Shown one piece after another: positions 1-7,700 of a DNA stretch of 8,890 nt. Origin of the DNA: JAIBBG01 sp040381475 (GTDB taxonomy: Bacteria > Bacteroidota > Bacteroidia > Flavobacteriales_D > Sanyastnellaceae). Under the pieces are notes generated by a model. It was not told the origin of the DNA and searched no databases. It saw nothing but the letters and a program-made list of their open reading frames with translations. Numbering within the stretch: the first letter of the stretch is position 1; every line of letters begins with the position of its first letter. Location: positions 1 to 8,890 of the forward strand of contig JBEIHH010000106.1 of NCBI GenBank assembly GCA_040381475.1. Direction: 5' to 3'. A program made the position numbers and the translations under genes.

Positions 1-1095
1 ATTTGACGCCTTTTCTTCAAGCATTTGCGCTTCCATTCCTCTGGGAATATTCGCTTTACAGAAATAGTATGTTGCTTTTTTAGGAAGAATAGCAAGCACA
101 CGATCAACGTCTTTGTCTGCAACCATACCTAAAACGAAATGCAGATTTTGGTGAGTTGTTTCATGGATTTGTTCCACCACTGTGCGGAGTCCATCTTCAT
201 TGTGAGCTACATCTGCGATGATTAAAGGATGAATGCCCAACTGTTGCCACCTTCCCAGCAACGATGTGTTCTCAACGACTCTTCTAAATCCATCAGCGAT
301 TTGTTTTTCGCTGATCTTCCACCCTTTGTTTTTCAACTGCAGAAGAGCAGCATAAGCCGTACGTCTGTTTTCGTGCTGGTAATTTCCCCGCAGGCTTGTG
401 GAGGGCGTTTCTTTCAGCGATAACAAGGAAGCATCAATCAGTTCTGCATTTGAAGTTTTTGCTTTATCAGAAATTACCTGTACCGCTTCACTTCTCATGG
501 GGCCTGCTACGACAGGAATATTTTTCTTGATGATGCCTGCTTTTTCCGCTGCTATAAGTTCAATGGTATCGCCCAACAGATTCATGTGATCCATACCAAT
601 ATTTGTGATTACTGCGACTTCGGGCAGAATCACATTCGTGCTGTCGAGTCTTCCGCCAAGGCCTGTTTCGATAACAGCGATTTCAGTTTTTTCTTTTTTG
701 AAATACCAAAAACTGAGTGCAATCGTCATTTCGAAGAAGGAAGGCTGAATCGCATCCCAGGCAGACTTGTATTCATTCACAAATGCGGCCACATCTTCCT
801 TTGGAATCATCACACCGTTGATCTTAATGCGCTCGCGAAAATCTTTGAGGTGTGGTGAAGTACATAAGCCGGTTTTGTATCCCGCCTCCTGCAACACGGA
901 AGCAATCAGGTGCGAGGTACTTCCTTTGCCGTTGGTGCCGGCGATGTGCACCGTTTTCAGCCCCAGGTGCGGATTTCCGACGATCTCAAGCAGCTTGTGC
1001 GTATTGTCCAGACCAGGTTTGTATGCAGCCGGACCTATGCGATGAAACATTGGTAGCTGCGCATACAAGTAATCCAGCACTTCATGATAGGTCAT
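1..1095 (-). CDS. folC: Bifunctional dihydrofolate synthase/folylpolyglutamate synthase, C-terminus cut by window edge
   Basis: FolC joins dihydropteroate to glutamate to make dihydrofolate and then adds further glutamates to folates, using ATP in the cytoplasm. The 365 codons inside the window are open without a stop; family members are usually a little over 400 residues, so the C-terminal tail lies beyond base 1. Visible Mur-ligase-type signatures are the P-loop GTNGKGS at residues 53-59, SPHL at 80-83, ETGLGGRLDSTN at 143-154, TNIGMDH at 164-170 and AEKAGI at 183-188, which contains the lysine that is carbamoylated in this family. A later DVAHNEDG stretch corresponds to the usual D-x-AHNP-x-G motif. 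The ATG at 1093-1095 is 8 bp past the tonB stop, so the gene is probably the last or a late member of the exbB-exbD-tonB operon. Identification is firm; only the missing end is uncertain. Confidence 0.96.
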   Translation of the reverse strand, partial: MTYHEVLDYLYAQLPMFHRIGPAAYKPGLDNTHKLLEIVGNPHLGLKTVHIAGTNGKGSTSHLIASVLQEAGYKTGLCTSPHLKDFRERIKINGVMIPKEDVAAFVNEYKSAWDAIQPSFFEMTIALSFWYFKKEKTEIAVIETGLGGRLDSTNVILPEVAVITNIGMDHMNLLGDTIELIAAEKAGIIKKNIPVVAGPMRSEAVQVISDKAKTSNAELIDASLLSLKETPSTSLRGNYQHENRRTAYAALLQLKNKGWKISEKQIADGFRRVVENTSLLGRWQQLGIHPLIIADVAHNEDGLRTVVEQIHETTHQNLHFVLGMVADKDVDRVLAILPKKATYYFCKANIPRGMEAQMLEEKASN

Positions 1096-1103
1096 GATGC
1101 TGA

Positions 1104-1979
1104 TTAGTTGAGCGTGAACGTAATCTTGATTATACCCTTTTGTTCACCCTTACCACCGGCACTGAATTTGGCTTTTTTAGCCGCCTGTTCAGCAAGTTTG
1201 TAGAGTTGTCCATTACTGGTAGTTGACTTAGCCGGGTTGGCTATCGCCTTGGTAACATTTCCTTGAGTGTCTACCCAAATGTCAACGACAACTACACCCT
1301 CATCAGGAGCTGTTTCATTGATACTTGGCTTACGTGACATGGTCCTTCCCTGAAGCGTAAAGCTGGAATTCATTCCACCGCTACCTGGTCCAGATCCTGG
1401 ACCTGTTCCTGGACCCGTGCCTGTACCACTGCCACCTCCTTGACCGCCACCATCTCCCATACTTCCACCACCACCCATGACACCCTTGCCATCGATAGAC
1501 CCATCTGAGGTTCCTTGCTGGCCACCGCCAGTAGTATTGCCGTTTCCACCCTGGCTGAGTTGACCAAATGCGTTGTTCAGGTTACCAGAAACCTGCTGCT
1601 CTTTGGGCTTGGTGGTATTGTTCGTGTTGTTAGGTTTTGGCTTGGTTTCAGAAGGCTTGTTGTTATTGATCACAGGTGATTCAGCAACGGCATTGTCATC
1701 AGAAATAGCCGTCAAATCTTCTTCCGCTACTGGCTCAGTAGTGATTTCTTCCTGAATCGGAGCTGATTCCATTTCCTGATAACCAACACCATCAACGTAG
1801 GTTCCCAGTCCTGCAGCATCGAGTGACATGAGACCTGTGTAACCCAATCCGCCATTGCCACCGCCACCGCCTGTTTCGCATGAACGGGCGAGCATGATAA
1901 GCAATATCACAAGGGTGGTGTGAACGCAGATGGTTCCAAACAATGACCATCTTCTATCGGTTGCCAGGATTGTATTCAT
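1104..1979 (-). CDS. tonB: Energy transducer TonB with glycine-rich periplasmic linker
   Basis: TonB transmits energy from the ExbB-ExbD proton channel in the inner membrane to TonB-dependent receptors in the outer membrane. The 291-residue protein has a short cytoplasmic start, one membrane segment at about residues 12-31, then a periplasmic linker. The linker begins with a Gly run, continues through an acidic part (about 70-100) and an Asn/Lys/Pro part (about 105-128), and ends in a long Gly/Ser/Thr/Pro tract (about 142-202). The C-terminal domain (about 209-291) has the family pattern GRTMSRKP, VVVVDIWVDTQGNVTKA and a closing IKITFTLN strand. The linker is Gly-rich where classical TonB proteins are Pro-rich with Glu-Pro and Lys-Pro repeats, and part of it is encoded by a 12-bp tandem repeat. 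The ATG is 2 bp after the exbD stop, so translation is probably coupled. Which receptors it serves cannot be told from here. Confidence 0.9.
   Translation of the reverse strand: MNTILATDRRWSLFGTICVHTTLVILLIMLARSCETGGGGGNGGLGYTGLMSLDAAGLGTYVDGVGYQEMESAPIQEEITTEPVAEEDLTAISDDNAVAESPVINNNKPSETKPKPNNTNNTTKPKEQQVSGNLNNAFGQLSQGGNGNTTGGGQQGTSDGSIDGKGVMGGGGSMGDGGGQGGGSGTGTGPGTGPGSGPGSGGMNSSFTLQGRTMSRKPSINETAPDEGVVVVDIWVDTQGNVTKAIANPAKSTTSNGQLYKLAEQAAKKAKFSAGGKGEQKGIIKITFTLN
1384..1431. repeat. 12-bp tandem repeat, about four units, inside tonB
   Basis: Four successive 12-bp units are visible at 1384-1395, 1396-1407, 1408-1419 and 1420-1431. Each begins with CCTG on the plus strand; the middle two differ at only two or three positions and the outer two are more diverged. 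In the tonB frame each unit encodes a Gly-Pro-Gly-Ser/Thr type tetrapeptide. Because the unit is a multiple of three, gain or loss of copies would lengthen or shorten the periplasmic linker without breaking the frame. Confidence 0.8.
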
Positions 1980-1981
1980 AA

Positions 1982-2377
1982 CTATTCATCTTTGGGTTTT
2001 GTCGCAATAAACGGATTCCATCCGTTTTGCTTCAGTACAGCGAACAACTCAATTGTTTCACCGGTTGGTACCTCCCGATCAATATTTAACACAACTTTTT
2101 TATCAGCACTGTTGTCGAGGATAGCGCGAAGGCGCATTTCCACGTCCTCTTTGGCTACTTCAACATTGTTAACCAAGTAGCGCAGATCCGGTGTTATAGT
2201 GACAGTAACCGTCGACTGAGTTGGCGTGCCGGTAGCGGTTTTCGGCAAGTTCACCTGCTCTCCGTTTACCGCAAGTGTACTTGCGATAATGAAGAATATG
2301 AGCAGCATGAAAATGATGTCGGAAAGAGCCGACATTGCTGGTTCAACATGAACCTTGTTTCTTCTCCCGAAATCCAT
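1982..2377 (-). CDS. exbD: ExbD/TolR-family biopolymer transport protein
   Basis: ExbD pairs with ExbB to form the proton-driven motor that energises TonB. The 131-residue protein is a normal length for the family. It has a short cytoplasmic N-terminus, a single membrane helix at about residues 18-37 and a periplasmic domain ending in a KQNGWNPFIATKP-like tail. Asp20, at the start of the helix in SALSDIIFMLLIFF, matches the conserved membrane aspartate of ExbD and TolR that carries the proton. The ATG at 2375-2377 is 5 bp after the exbB stop, and the stop is 2 bp before tonB, a tight operon arrangement. Only one ExbD is encoded here, whereas some Bacteroidota clusters carry two. Confidence 0.94.
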   Translation of the reverse strand: MDFGRRNKVHVEPAMSALSDIIFMLLIFFIIASTLAVNGEQVNLPKTATGTPTQSTVTVTITPDLRYLVNNVEVAKEDVEMRLRAILDNSADKKVVLNIDREVPTGETIELFAVLKQNGWNPFIATKPKDE

Positions 2378-2382
2378 GCTTC

Positions 2383-3096
2383 TTAAGTGGTTGGTTGTTC
2401 AAGAATGTCCATGAATTCTACCGCATGTGCTTCCATCTTGTTTACTACCTTGTTTACACGGGTAACTAGCGTGTTGTAACCCACATAAGCAATCATAAAT
2501 ACGATAAGACCCACAGCAGAAGAAATCATTTTGAGATACAGACCTTCTGAAACCGTGCCAATCTGAAGGCTTCCAGCCTCAGCAATATCTCTGAAGATTA
2601 CTATTACACCGAAGACTGTACCCAGGAAGCCAAATACTGGAGCAACACCGGCAATGGTCGCCAGAATACTCACGTTGCGGTCGAGTTTCGCAGTTTCAAG
2701 TTTGCCTACGTTTTCGATAGCTTTTTTGATGTCTTCCATGGGCTTGCCAATGCGGCTGATACCTTTCTCGATCATCCTTGCCACCGGCGTATGTGAGGTA
2801 CTGCAAAGGTTGCGGGCACTGTCGAGTTTACCCTGACTTACATACTCCTTGATTTTGGCCATGAAGTTTGCTTCTTCCTTATCTGCTCTGTTAATTGTGA
2901 GGGCTCTTTCAATGATTACGTATACCGCCAGAATGCTCATGATGAGCTGTGGCACATAAATATACCAGCCTTTGATAAGCTGATCGAGAATATTGAAATT
3001 ACCAACAGGCGCATTAACCGTCGGAGGATTGATGGTGTTTCCGGCGTCCTGAATGGCTCCGGAGAGGTTTTCCTGCAGAAAAAAGAGAATATCCAT
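2383..3096 (-). CDS. exbB: ExbB/TolQ/MotA-family proton channel protein
   Basis: This is the membrane scaffold subunit of the ExbB-ExbD motor. From the ATG at 3094-3096 it has 237 residues, with membrane segments at about 45-63, 143-167 and 188-210. The family signature lies around residues 149-165 (AGVAPVFGFLGTVFGVI), and the large cytoplasmic loop falls between segments one and two. The frame stays open upstream to a TTG at 3201, which would add 35 partly hydrophobic residues. I prefer the ATG because TTG is rare as a start, the GGGAG before it lies too close to act as a ribosome site, and MDILFFLQ resembles the usual beginning of short Bacteroidota ExbB proteins. It is followed closely by exbD, tonB and folC. 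Confidence 0.93.
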   Translation of the reverse strand: MDILFFLQENLSGAIQDAGNTINPPTVNAPVGNFNILDQLIKGWYIYVPQLIMSILAVYVIIERALTINRADKEEANFMAKIKEYVSQGKLDSARNLCSTSHTPVARMIEKGISRIGKPMEDIKKAIENVGKLETAKLDRNVSILATIAGVAPVFGFLGTVFGVIVIFRDIAEAGSLQIGTVSEGLYLKMISSAVGLIVFMIAYVGYNTLVTRVNKVVNKMEAHAVEFMDILEQPTT

Positions 3097-3280
3097 GATT
3101 TCAAAAAAAGATTTTACAGAAGTTGGTAGATGAAAGAGGCCATGCAGTGTGACTACAAGGCTGAACGCGAAAATTGCGAATGAATTGCCTTGATTGAGCA
3201 ACTCCCAAAAAACTTATTTAGTAGGTTGTGTTGATAGAGATGGAAGTTGGTGAGATACCTTGTGCTGAAATCAGGACGAT
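3097..3280 (-). other. Intergenic gap between nhaD and exbB, probable promoter region
   Basis: This 184-bp gap is the longest gene-free stretch between the well-supported genes and is the likely start point of the exbB-exbD-tonB-folC transcript. No clear rho-independent terminator follows nhaD, and no Fur-like palindrome was seen. A sequence near 3209-3216 reads TAAGTTTT on the minus strand, close to the Bacteroidota -7 box TAnnTTTG, but no TTG lies at the expected distance upstream, so I do not call a promoter. A continuation of the exbB frame crosses 3097-3201 without a stop. Confidence 0.4.
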
Positions 3281-4630
3281 TTACAGCATCATCTCCAGTA
3301 TGTAAACACCACAACCGGCAGCATAACCAATGAATGCCCATGGTGCGATTTTTCGCAGGTACCAGGAGAATGTGATTCTTTCAATGCCCATGACTGCAAC
3401 TCCCGCAGCACTGCCAATGATGAGAATACTGCCACCGGTGCCGGCGGTGTATGCGAGAAAATGCCAGAACGGACCGTCCTGCACAAACAAATCCTGCCAT
3501 ACATCGCCTGTTACACTTGCGGCGACTTCGTACATACCCATGGAAGCAGCTACCAGCGGCACGTTGTCAATCACAGCTGACAACAAACCGATGGAAATAT
3601 TGATCGCATAAACATTGCCCATGGTGTCTCTAAGCCATTCTGATAGTGTGAGCAGGTGACCTACTTCACCAAGCGCACCCACTGCCAATAGAATTCCAAG
3701 AAAGAAGAGTACGGATGGCATGTCTATTTTCCTCAATGCCTGCAAAGCGCTGAATCTTGAGCGCTCTTCCATGATTTTTTTGGAATGAATCAGCTCGGTG
3801 ATCATCCAAATAAAGCCAAGTGAAAACATCATGCCCATGAAGGGTGGGAGGTGAGTAATCGTTTTGAAAATCGGAACAAATAACAGCCCTCCAAGTCCCG
3901 TCAGAAAGACTGCATTCTTTTCAAAATTGCTTGCCCCAATTCCTTCTGAATTCTGCACGGCGGGTCTTTCAACATCGCCTTTCACCATAAACGAAAGGAG
4001 TGTCAGCGGCACAACAAGGCAAACAACACTTGGTAAAAAAACTTCTCGAATGACAGGTAACGTAGTAATTTGTTTCCCGATCCAAAGCATGGTGGTTGTG
4101 ACGTCGCCAATGGGCGACCAGGCGCCTCCTGCATTGGCTGCAATGATGATCACACCGCCAAAAAACCAGCGGGTTTTTTCTTCAGCGATGAGTTTTCGGC
4201 TGAGGCTGATCATCACAATGGCGGTGGTCAGATTGTCTAACGCTGCCGAAAGAAAAAACGAAAGAATACCTATGATCCATAAAAGGGTGACTTTCCGCTT
4301 GGATGTTATTCTGTCTGTAATGACTTTAAATCCTTCGTGTGCATCAATGAGTTCTACGATGGTCATGGCACCCATCAGAAAAAGTAATATTCCTGAAATT
4401 TCTTGCACATGGTGCATCAGTCGCTCGTCGAGATGCGCATAGACATCGCCATGTGATGCAATGGCGTGCGTGTCATCAACTGTTACTGATACGCCTCCTG
4501 AAATGTAGTAGAGCATCCAGCAAAGCACGCCGGTCAAGAGCGCGGTAGCTGCTTTGTCAATTTTCAAAGCATGTTCAGCCGTGATAAAAAGGTAACCGAC
4601 AACAAATACGATGAGAATTGCAATGGCCAT
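3281..4630 (-). CDS. nhaD: NhaD-type Na+/H+ antiporter
   Basis: NhaD exchanges cytoplasmic sodium for external protons across the inner membrane and belongs to the ion transporter superfamily. The 449-residue product is close to the usual family length and is hydrophobic throughout, with roughly eleven to thirteen membrane segments. Characteristic stretches are LDNLTTAIVMI at 131-141, NAGGAWSPIGDVTTT at 166-180, AVIDNVPLVAASMG at 352-365 and AYTAGTGGSILIIGSAAG at 393-410. The two Asp-Asn motifs and the GDVTT motif are the likely ion-handling positions, by analogy with the family. The ATG at 4628-4630 is 2 bp after the stop of the upstream dehydrogenase, so the two genes are probably co-translated. 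Ion preference (Na+ against Li+) cannot be read from the sequence. Confidence 0.93.
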   Translation of the reverse strand: MAIAILIVFVVGYLFITAEHALKIDKAATALLTGVLCWMLYYISGGVSVTVDDTHAIASHGDVYAHLDERLMHHVQEISGILLFLMGAMTIVELIDAHEGFKVITDRITSKRKVTLLWIIGILSFFLSAALDNLTTAIVMISLSRKLIAEEKTRWFFGGVIIIAANAGGAWSPIGDVTTTMLWIGKQITTLPVIREVFLPSVVCLVVPLTLLSFMVKGDVERPAVQNSEGIGASNFEKNAVFLTGLGGLLFVPIFKTITHLPPFMGMMFSLGFIWMITELIHSKKIMEERSRFSALQALRKIDMPSVLFFLGILLAVGALGEVGHLLTLSEWLRDTMGNVYAINISIGLLSAVIDNVPLVAASMGMYEVAASVTGDVWQDLFVQDGPFWHFLAYTAGTGGSILIIGSAAGVAVMGIERITFSWYLRKIAPWAFIGYAAGCGVYILEMML

Positions 4631-4632
4631 AT

Positions 4633-5862
4633 TTAAAGAAGTTTTTTCAGCGCAATTTCGAATGCTGATCTGGTGATGCCCACTTTCGATTTGTTTCTTT
4701 CATGAACGAGTTCCAAAGCTTCATGAATGGTCTTAGACGTGTCATTGAAAATTCCCGCATCGGTCAGGTCTACATCGCCGTTGCTCATGAGGTAGGCGAA
4801 TACGCGCGCCATACCACAGTTGGCAATAAAGTCCGGAATCACGCTAACATGCTCATCAGCATATTCTGCAATTGGTCCGTAGAATATCTGTTGATCTGCG
4901 AACGGCACGTTTGCTCCTGAACTGATCACATGAAGTCCGGCGTTGATCATACGTTTGATTTGATCATCGGTAACAAGTCTTGAAGCTGCGCATGGCAGAA
5001 ATATATCGGCAGGAATGTCCCATATCTTGTTGTTCACCTCTTCGAAACTCATGAGGTTTGGAGCATTGAGCTGCATGTTTTTACGGTTAAGGAAAAGCTC
5101 GCGTATTTTCTCGTAGCCAATTCCGCTGTTGTCTACGATGCCACCAGCACGGTCTATAATTCCGGTCACAACTGCTCCAGCTTGTGTACAGTAGTATGCA
5201 GCAGCAGCAGCCACATTGCCCCATCCCTGCACGATCACTTTTTTGCCTGCAATATTTCCTCCCCACAGGGCATAATAATGTCGCACTGCTTCAGCAACAC
5301 CGTAACCGGTGATCATATCGGCAACTTTGAATTTCTGCGTCAGATCGGGCGAGAATTTTTCATCTTCAAGGACTTTGATTACACCTTGTCTGAGATTTCC
5401 GATGCGTTTTACTTTCTGAGCCTCTGTTGGACCGAAGTGACCATTGAACACTCCTTCCTGGGGATGCCAGATTCCGCATTCTTCGGTGATAGGTATCACT
5501 TCATGAATTTCATCAACGTTGAGATCTCCACCGGTACCATAGTAGTGTTTTAGCAGTGGTGTTACTGCTGCGTACCAGCGCTCAAGGACTTCGTGTTTTC
5601 TTTTATCTCGCGGATCGAAATTGATACCGCTTTTTGCGCCTCCTATTTGTGGACCGCTTACCGTGAATTTGATTTCCATGGTTTTAGCGAGCGATTCCAC
5701 TTCACGTTTATCAAGTCCGGCCCGCATCCGGGTTCCTCCACCGGCAGCACCACCTCTGAGTGAGTTGATTACCACCCAACCTTCGGCTTCGCTATATGGG
5801 TCTTTCCATTCGAAAACGATTTCAGGTTTTTTTGATTCGTACTTGTGCAAGAGGTCTTTCAT
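4633..5862 (-). CDS. Glu/Leu/Phe/Val family amino-acid dehydrogenase
   Basis: Enzymes of this family reversibly deaminate an amino acid to a 2-oxo acid and ammonia with NAD(P). From the ATG at 5860-5862 the protein has 409 residues. The N-terminal catalytic domain contains GGAAGGGTRMRAG at 37-49, a substrate lysine at Lys65, the catalytic-type lysine Lys77 in GGAKSG, and the likely catalytic Asp113 in GTGGDLNVDE. The nucleotide-binding domain has GWGNVA at 213-218. The frame is open upstream to an ATG at 5937, but that start would overlap anmK by 29 bp and add 25 residues without family character, so it is not preferred. Two motifs depart from typical glutamate dehydrogenase (GGAKSG for GGAKGG, and SSGANVP for EGAN-x-P), so the substrate is left open among Glu, Leu, Val and Phe. 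It lies 46 bp after anmK and 2 bp before nhaD. Confidence 0.9.
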   Translation of the reverse strand: MKDLLHKYESKKPEIVFEWKDPYSEAEGWVVINSLRGGAAGGGTRMRAGLDKREVESLAKTMEIKFTVSGPQIGGAKSGINFDPRDKRKHEVLERWYAAVTPLLKHYYGTGGDLNVDEIHEVIPITEECGIWHPQEGVFNGHFGPTEAQKVKRIGNLRQGVIKVLEDEKFSPDLTQKFKVADMITGYGVAEAVRHYYALWGGNIAGKKVIVQGWGNVAAAAAYYCTQAGAVVTGIIDRAGGIVDNSGIGYEKIRELFLNRKNMQLNAPNLMSFEEVNNKIWDIPADIFLPCAASRLVTDDQIKRMINAGLHVISSGANVPFADQQIFYGPIAEYADEHVSVIPDFIANCGMARVFAYLMSNGDVDLTDAGIFNDTSKTIHEALELVHERNKSKVGITRSAFEIALKKLL

Positions 5863-5908
5863 AATCTGAAATAAGAACGCGAATTTATAACTGCAGGACC
5901 AATGGCAA

Positions 5909-6982
5909 TCAATAAATCGCACCACTGACATGATCATGGGGCGCGCCTGTCACCTGGCTCAGGCAGTTGACTTCTCCCCGCATACGCAGCACACCCAGAA
6001 AGGCGAAAATCAATGCTTCCTTGAATGACACGATCTGATCATTCGGAATTACTACTTCTGATTTCGTGCATGAACGAACTCGTGATATCAGGTGATGATT
6101 GTATGCGCCGCCTCCCGTGACTAGAATGGGTGATGATTCATTCATTGTTCTTGCTATTTGCATGGCAATATGCTCGCTGACGGTTGCCATCAGGTCGGCA
6201 ATATTTTCACTTTGTCCTGAAAGCAAAGGCAGAAATTCATTTTCAAAAAATTCCCGACCCAGTGATTTGGGGATGGGTTTATGAAAATATGAAAGAGAGT
6301 TCAGCTTTTCGAGCAATGCACCGAGCACTTTTCCTGAAGCGGCAATTTGACCACCCGCATCGTATTCTTTTCCCAATTTCTGAGCAAGAAAATTGAGCGG
6401 GATATTGCACAGACTGATATCAAAGGCAGATATATTGTTTTCATCTTTGATCGAAATATTGGCTATACCTCCCAGATTGAGACAGTACTTGTAGTCAGAG
6501 AACAAAAGCTTGTCGCCAACAGGAACCAGCGGTGCGCCCTGGCCACCGAGAGCCAGGTCCTGTGATCGGAAATCAGCAACTACGGTTTTGCCACATAATG
6601 AAGCAATGTGAGCAGGACTTCCAATCTGCAAGGTGAGTTTCTTTTCCGGCTGATGAAAAACAGTGTGTCCGTGTGAGGAAATGAAGTCAGGAGTGAAGTC
6701 GTTTTTTTCGATGAAACTTTTGGTCAGATGACCGTGAAGCACTCCCAGGTCGACATTAAGTGTAGCCAGTTCAAGTGCGCTGGTTAGATGTGCGAGCATG
6801 AGTCTTTCTTTCATCAACCCATTGTAGCCAATTGTTTCAGCGCAGTGAATGCGGTATTGCCATGAGCCTTCATGATAAGTAAAGCTGCAACCGGCGATAT
6901 CCAGACCATCGAGGGATGTTCCGCTCATGAGTCCGATGACACGATATGATTTTTCGTCTGGATGATGATTCATATTTGGCAT
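5909..6982 (-). CDS. anmK: Anhydro-N-acetylmuramic acid kinase
   Basis: AnmK opens the 1,6-anhydro ring of anhydro-MurNAc released by lytic transglycosylases and phosphorylates it to MurNAc-6-phosphate, a step in cell-wall recycling that usually precedes the etherase MurQ. The 357-residue length is normal. Visible motifs are GLMSGTSLDGLD at 17-28, SSHGHTVFHQP at 102-112, DFRSQDLALGGQGAPLVP at 137-154, LNLGGIANIS at 168-177, LVTGGGAYNHHL at 287-298 and the family ending EALIFAFLGVLRMRGEVN at 322-339. Asp188, in AFDISLCN, aligns with the catalytic base, though the usual DTGPGN sequence around it is altered. The ATG at 6980-6982 is chosen over the in-frame TTG two codons upstream; an ATG at 6971-6973 is also possible. 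No murQ is in the window. Confidence 0.94.
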   Translation of the reverse strand: MPNMNHHPDEKSYRVIGLMSGTSLDGLDIAGCSFTYHEGSWQYRIHCAETIGYNGLMKERLMLAHLTSALELATLNVDLGVLHGHLTKSFIEKNDFTPDFISSHGHTVFHQPEKKLTLQIGSPAHIASLCGKTVVADFRSQDLALGGQGAPLVPVGDKLLFSDYKYCLNLGGIANISIKDENNISAFDISLCNIPLNFLAQKLGKEYDAGGQIAASGKVLGALLEKLNSLSYFHKPIPKSLGREFFENEFLPLLSGQSENIADLMATVSEHIAMQIARTMNESSPILVTGGGAYNHHLISRVRSCTKSEVVIPNDQIVSFKEALIFAFLGVLRMRGEVNCLSQVTGAPHDHVSGAIY

Positions 6983-6998
6983 GCTCAAAGATCGGCTG

Positions 6999-7700
6999 TC
7001 ATCTGGATGTAGTTTGCTCTTGTTGCTTTTCCGGAAGTTCCCATTGCAATGTCAATGATAAGGAGTGAAATGCATTTAGCAGCCGGCCTTCCGCACGAAT
7101 TGTTTCAACCGGGTTGTTGAAGGTTGCGTGAACAGCGTGACTGTATATTCGTTTCAAATCATAAGTTGCACGAAATCCCAATCCTGATTTGAGCGACTTC
7201 ACATATAATCCGAAGTTCAGTGACGCCTGGAGGCCTAGCCAGTGAACCTGGAGTGATGAGGGAGTGACATATTCAAGTAGCATGTGATGCAAGTTTTGCA
7301 TGCTGGTATGCGTTGCACCAGCGGCACCGCCCATCAGAATTCCAAATCGTTGATTACCCTTAATTGGCTGAATGATTTTCACGGCGGACACTAACGAGTT
7401 GGAGTTTATTTCACTGGCAATCGTCAGCGAAGGCCCCTGCATGTTGATTTGACTTCTGATGTACTGTAAGTCAAAGAGCAGGTTGTCTGAACTTATAAAA
7501 AACGCCCCAAAGGAGTAGATGCGGGAGTCGAAATCGAAATAGAGCTGCTGATTTGTGTTTGTCAAATCAGATTGCCATCTCACCCTCGACCGTCCGTCAT
7601 CGTTGCCAATACTAAAAGTGAACCCACCGTGATTGAATTGGGCATTCATCTGGCAGTGAAAAGCAACAGCAACGATGGCAAGTGCATGAAACCATTTCAT
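6999..7700 (-). CDS. Unrecognised exported protein, probable outer-membrane beta-barrel
   Basis: I do not recognise the family. The 233-residue product starts with a signal peptide, MKWFHALAIVAVAFHCQMNA, with likely cleavage between Ala20 and Gln21; the Cys at residue 16 does not sit in a lipobox. The mature part of about 213 residues has many short stretches of alternating polar and hydrophobic residues, such as QQLYFDFDSRIYSFGAFF, LNFGLYVKSLKSGLGF and the late SLSLTLQWEL, a pattern typical of small outer-membrane barrels. A hydrophilic tail follows the last strand, whereas most barrels end on an aromatic residue. The start at 7698-7700 is favoured because its ATG overlaps the TGA of the upstream lipoprotein gene as ATGA, pointing to translational coupling; an upstream in-frame ATG at 7733 would spoil the signal peptide. 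The two products probably act together at the outer membrane. Location is an inference. Confidence 0.7.
   Translation of the reverse strand: MKWFHALAIVAVAFHCQMNAQFNHGGFTFSIGNDDGRSRVRWQSDLTNTNQQLYFDFDSRIYSFGAFFISSDNLLFDLQYIRSQINMQGPSLTIASEINSNSLVSAVKIIQPIKGNQRFGILMGGAAGATHTSMQNLHHMLLEYVTPSSLQVHWLGLQASLNFGLYVKSLKSGLGFRATYDLKRIYSHAVHATFNNPVETIRAEGRLLNAFHSLSLTLQWELPEKQQEQTTSR

Noticed and set aside
229..1097. Several overlapping plus-strand ORFs opposite folC
   Set aside because: The minus-strand frame is open across the whole stretch and carries all expected FolC motifs; the plus-strand frames are shadows.
3209..3216. Possible -7 box (TAAGTTTT on the minus strand) for the exbB operon
   Set aside because: The last base mismatches and no TTG element lies upstream on the minus strand at 19-23 bases.
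3864..4442. 192-codon plus-strand ORF opposite nhaD
   Set aside because: It lies wholly inside the well-supported nhaD gene in antisense, has no recognisable family features, and follows from the codon use of nhaD.
5182..5553. 123-codon plus-strand ORF opposite the dehydrogenase
   Set aside because: It is antisense to conserved motifs of the dehydrogenase and shows no domain or ribosome site.
5863..5937. Longer dehydrogenase start at ATG 5937
   Set aside because: It overlaps the anmK coding region and adds Cys- and Phe-rich residues without family character, while the ATG at 5862 gives a normal N-terminus.
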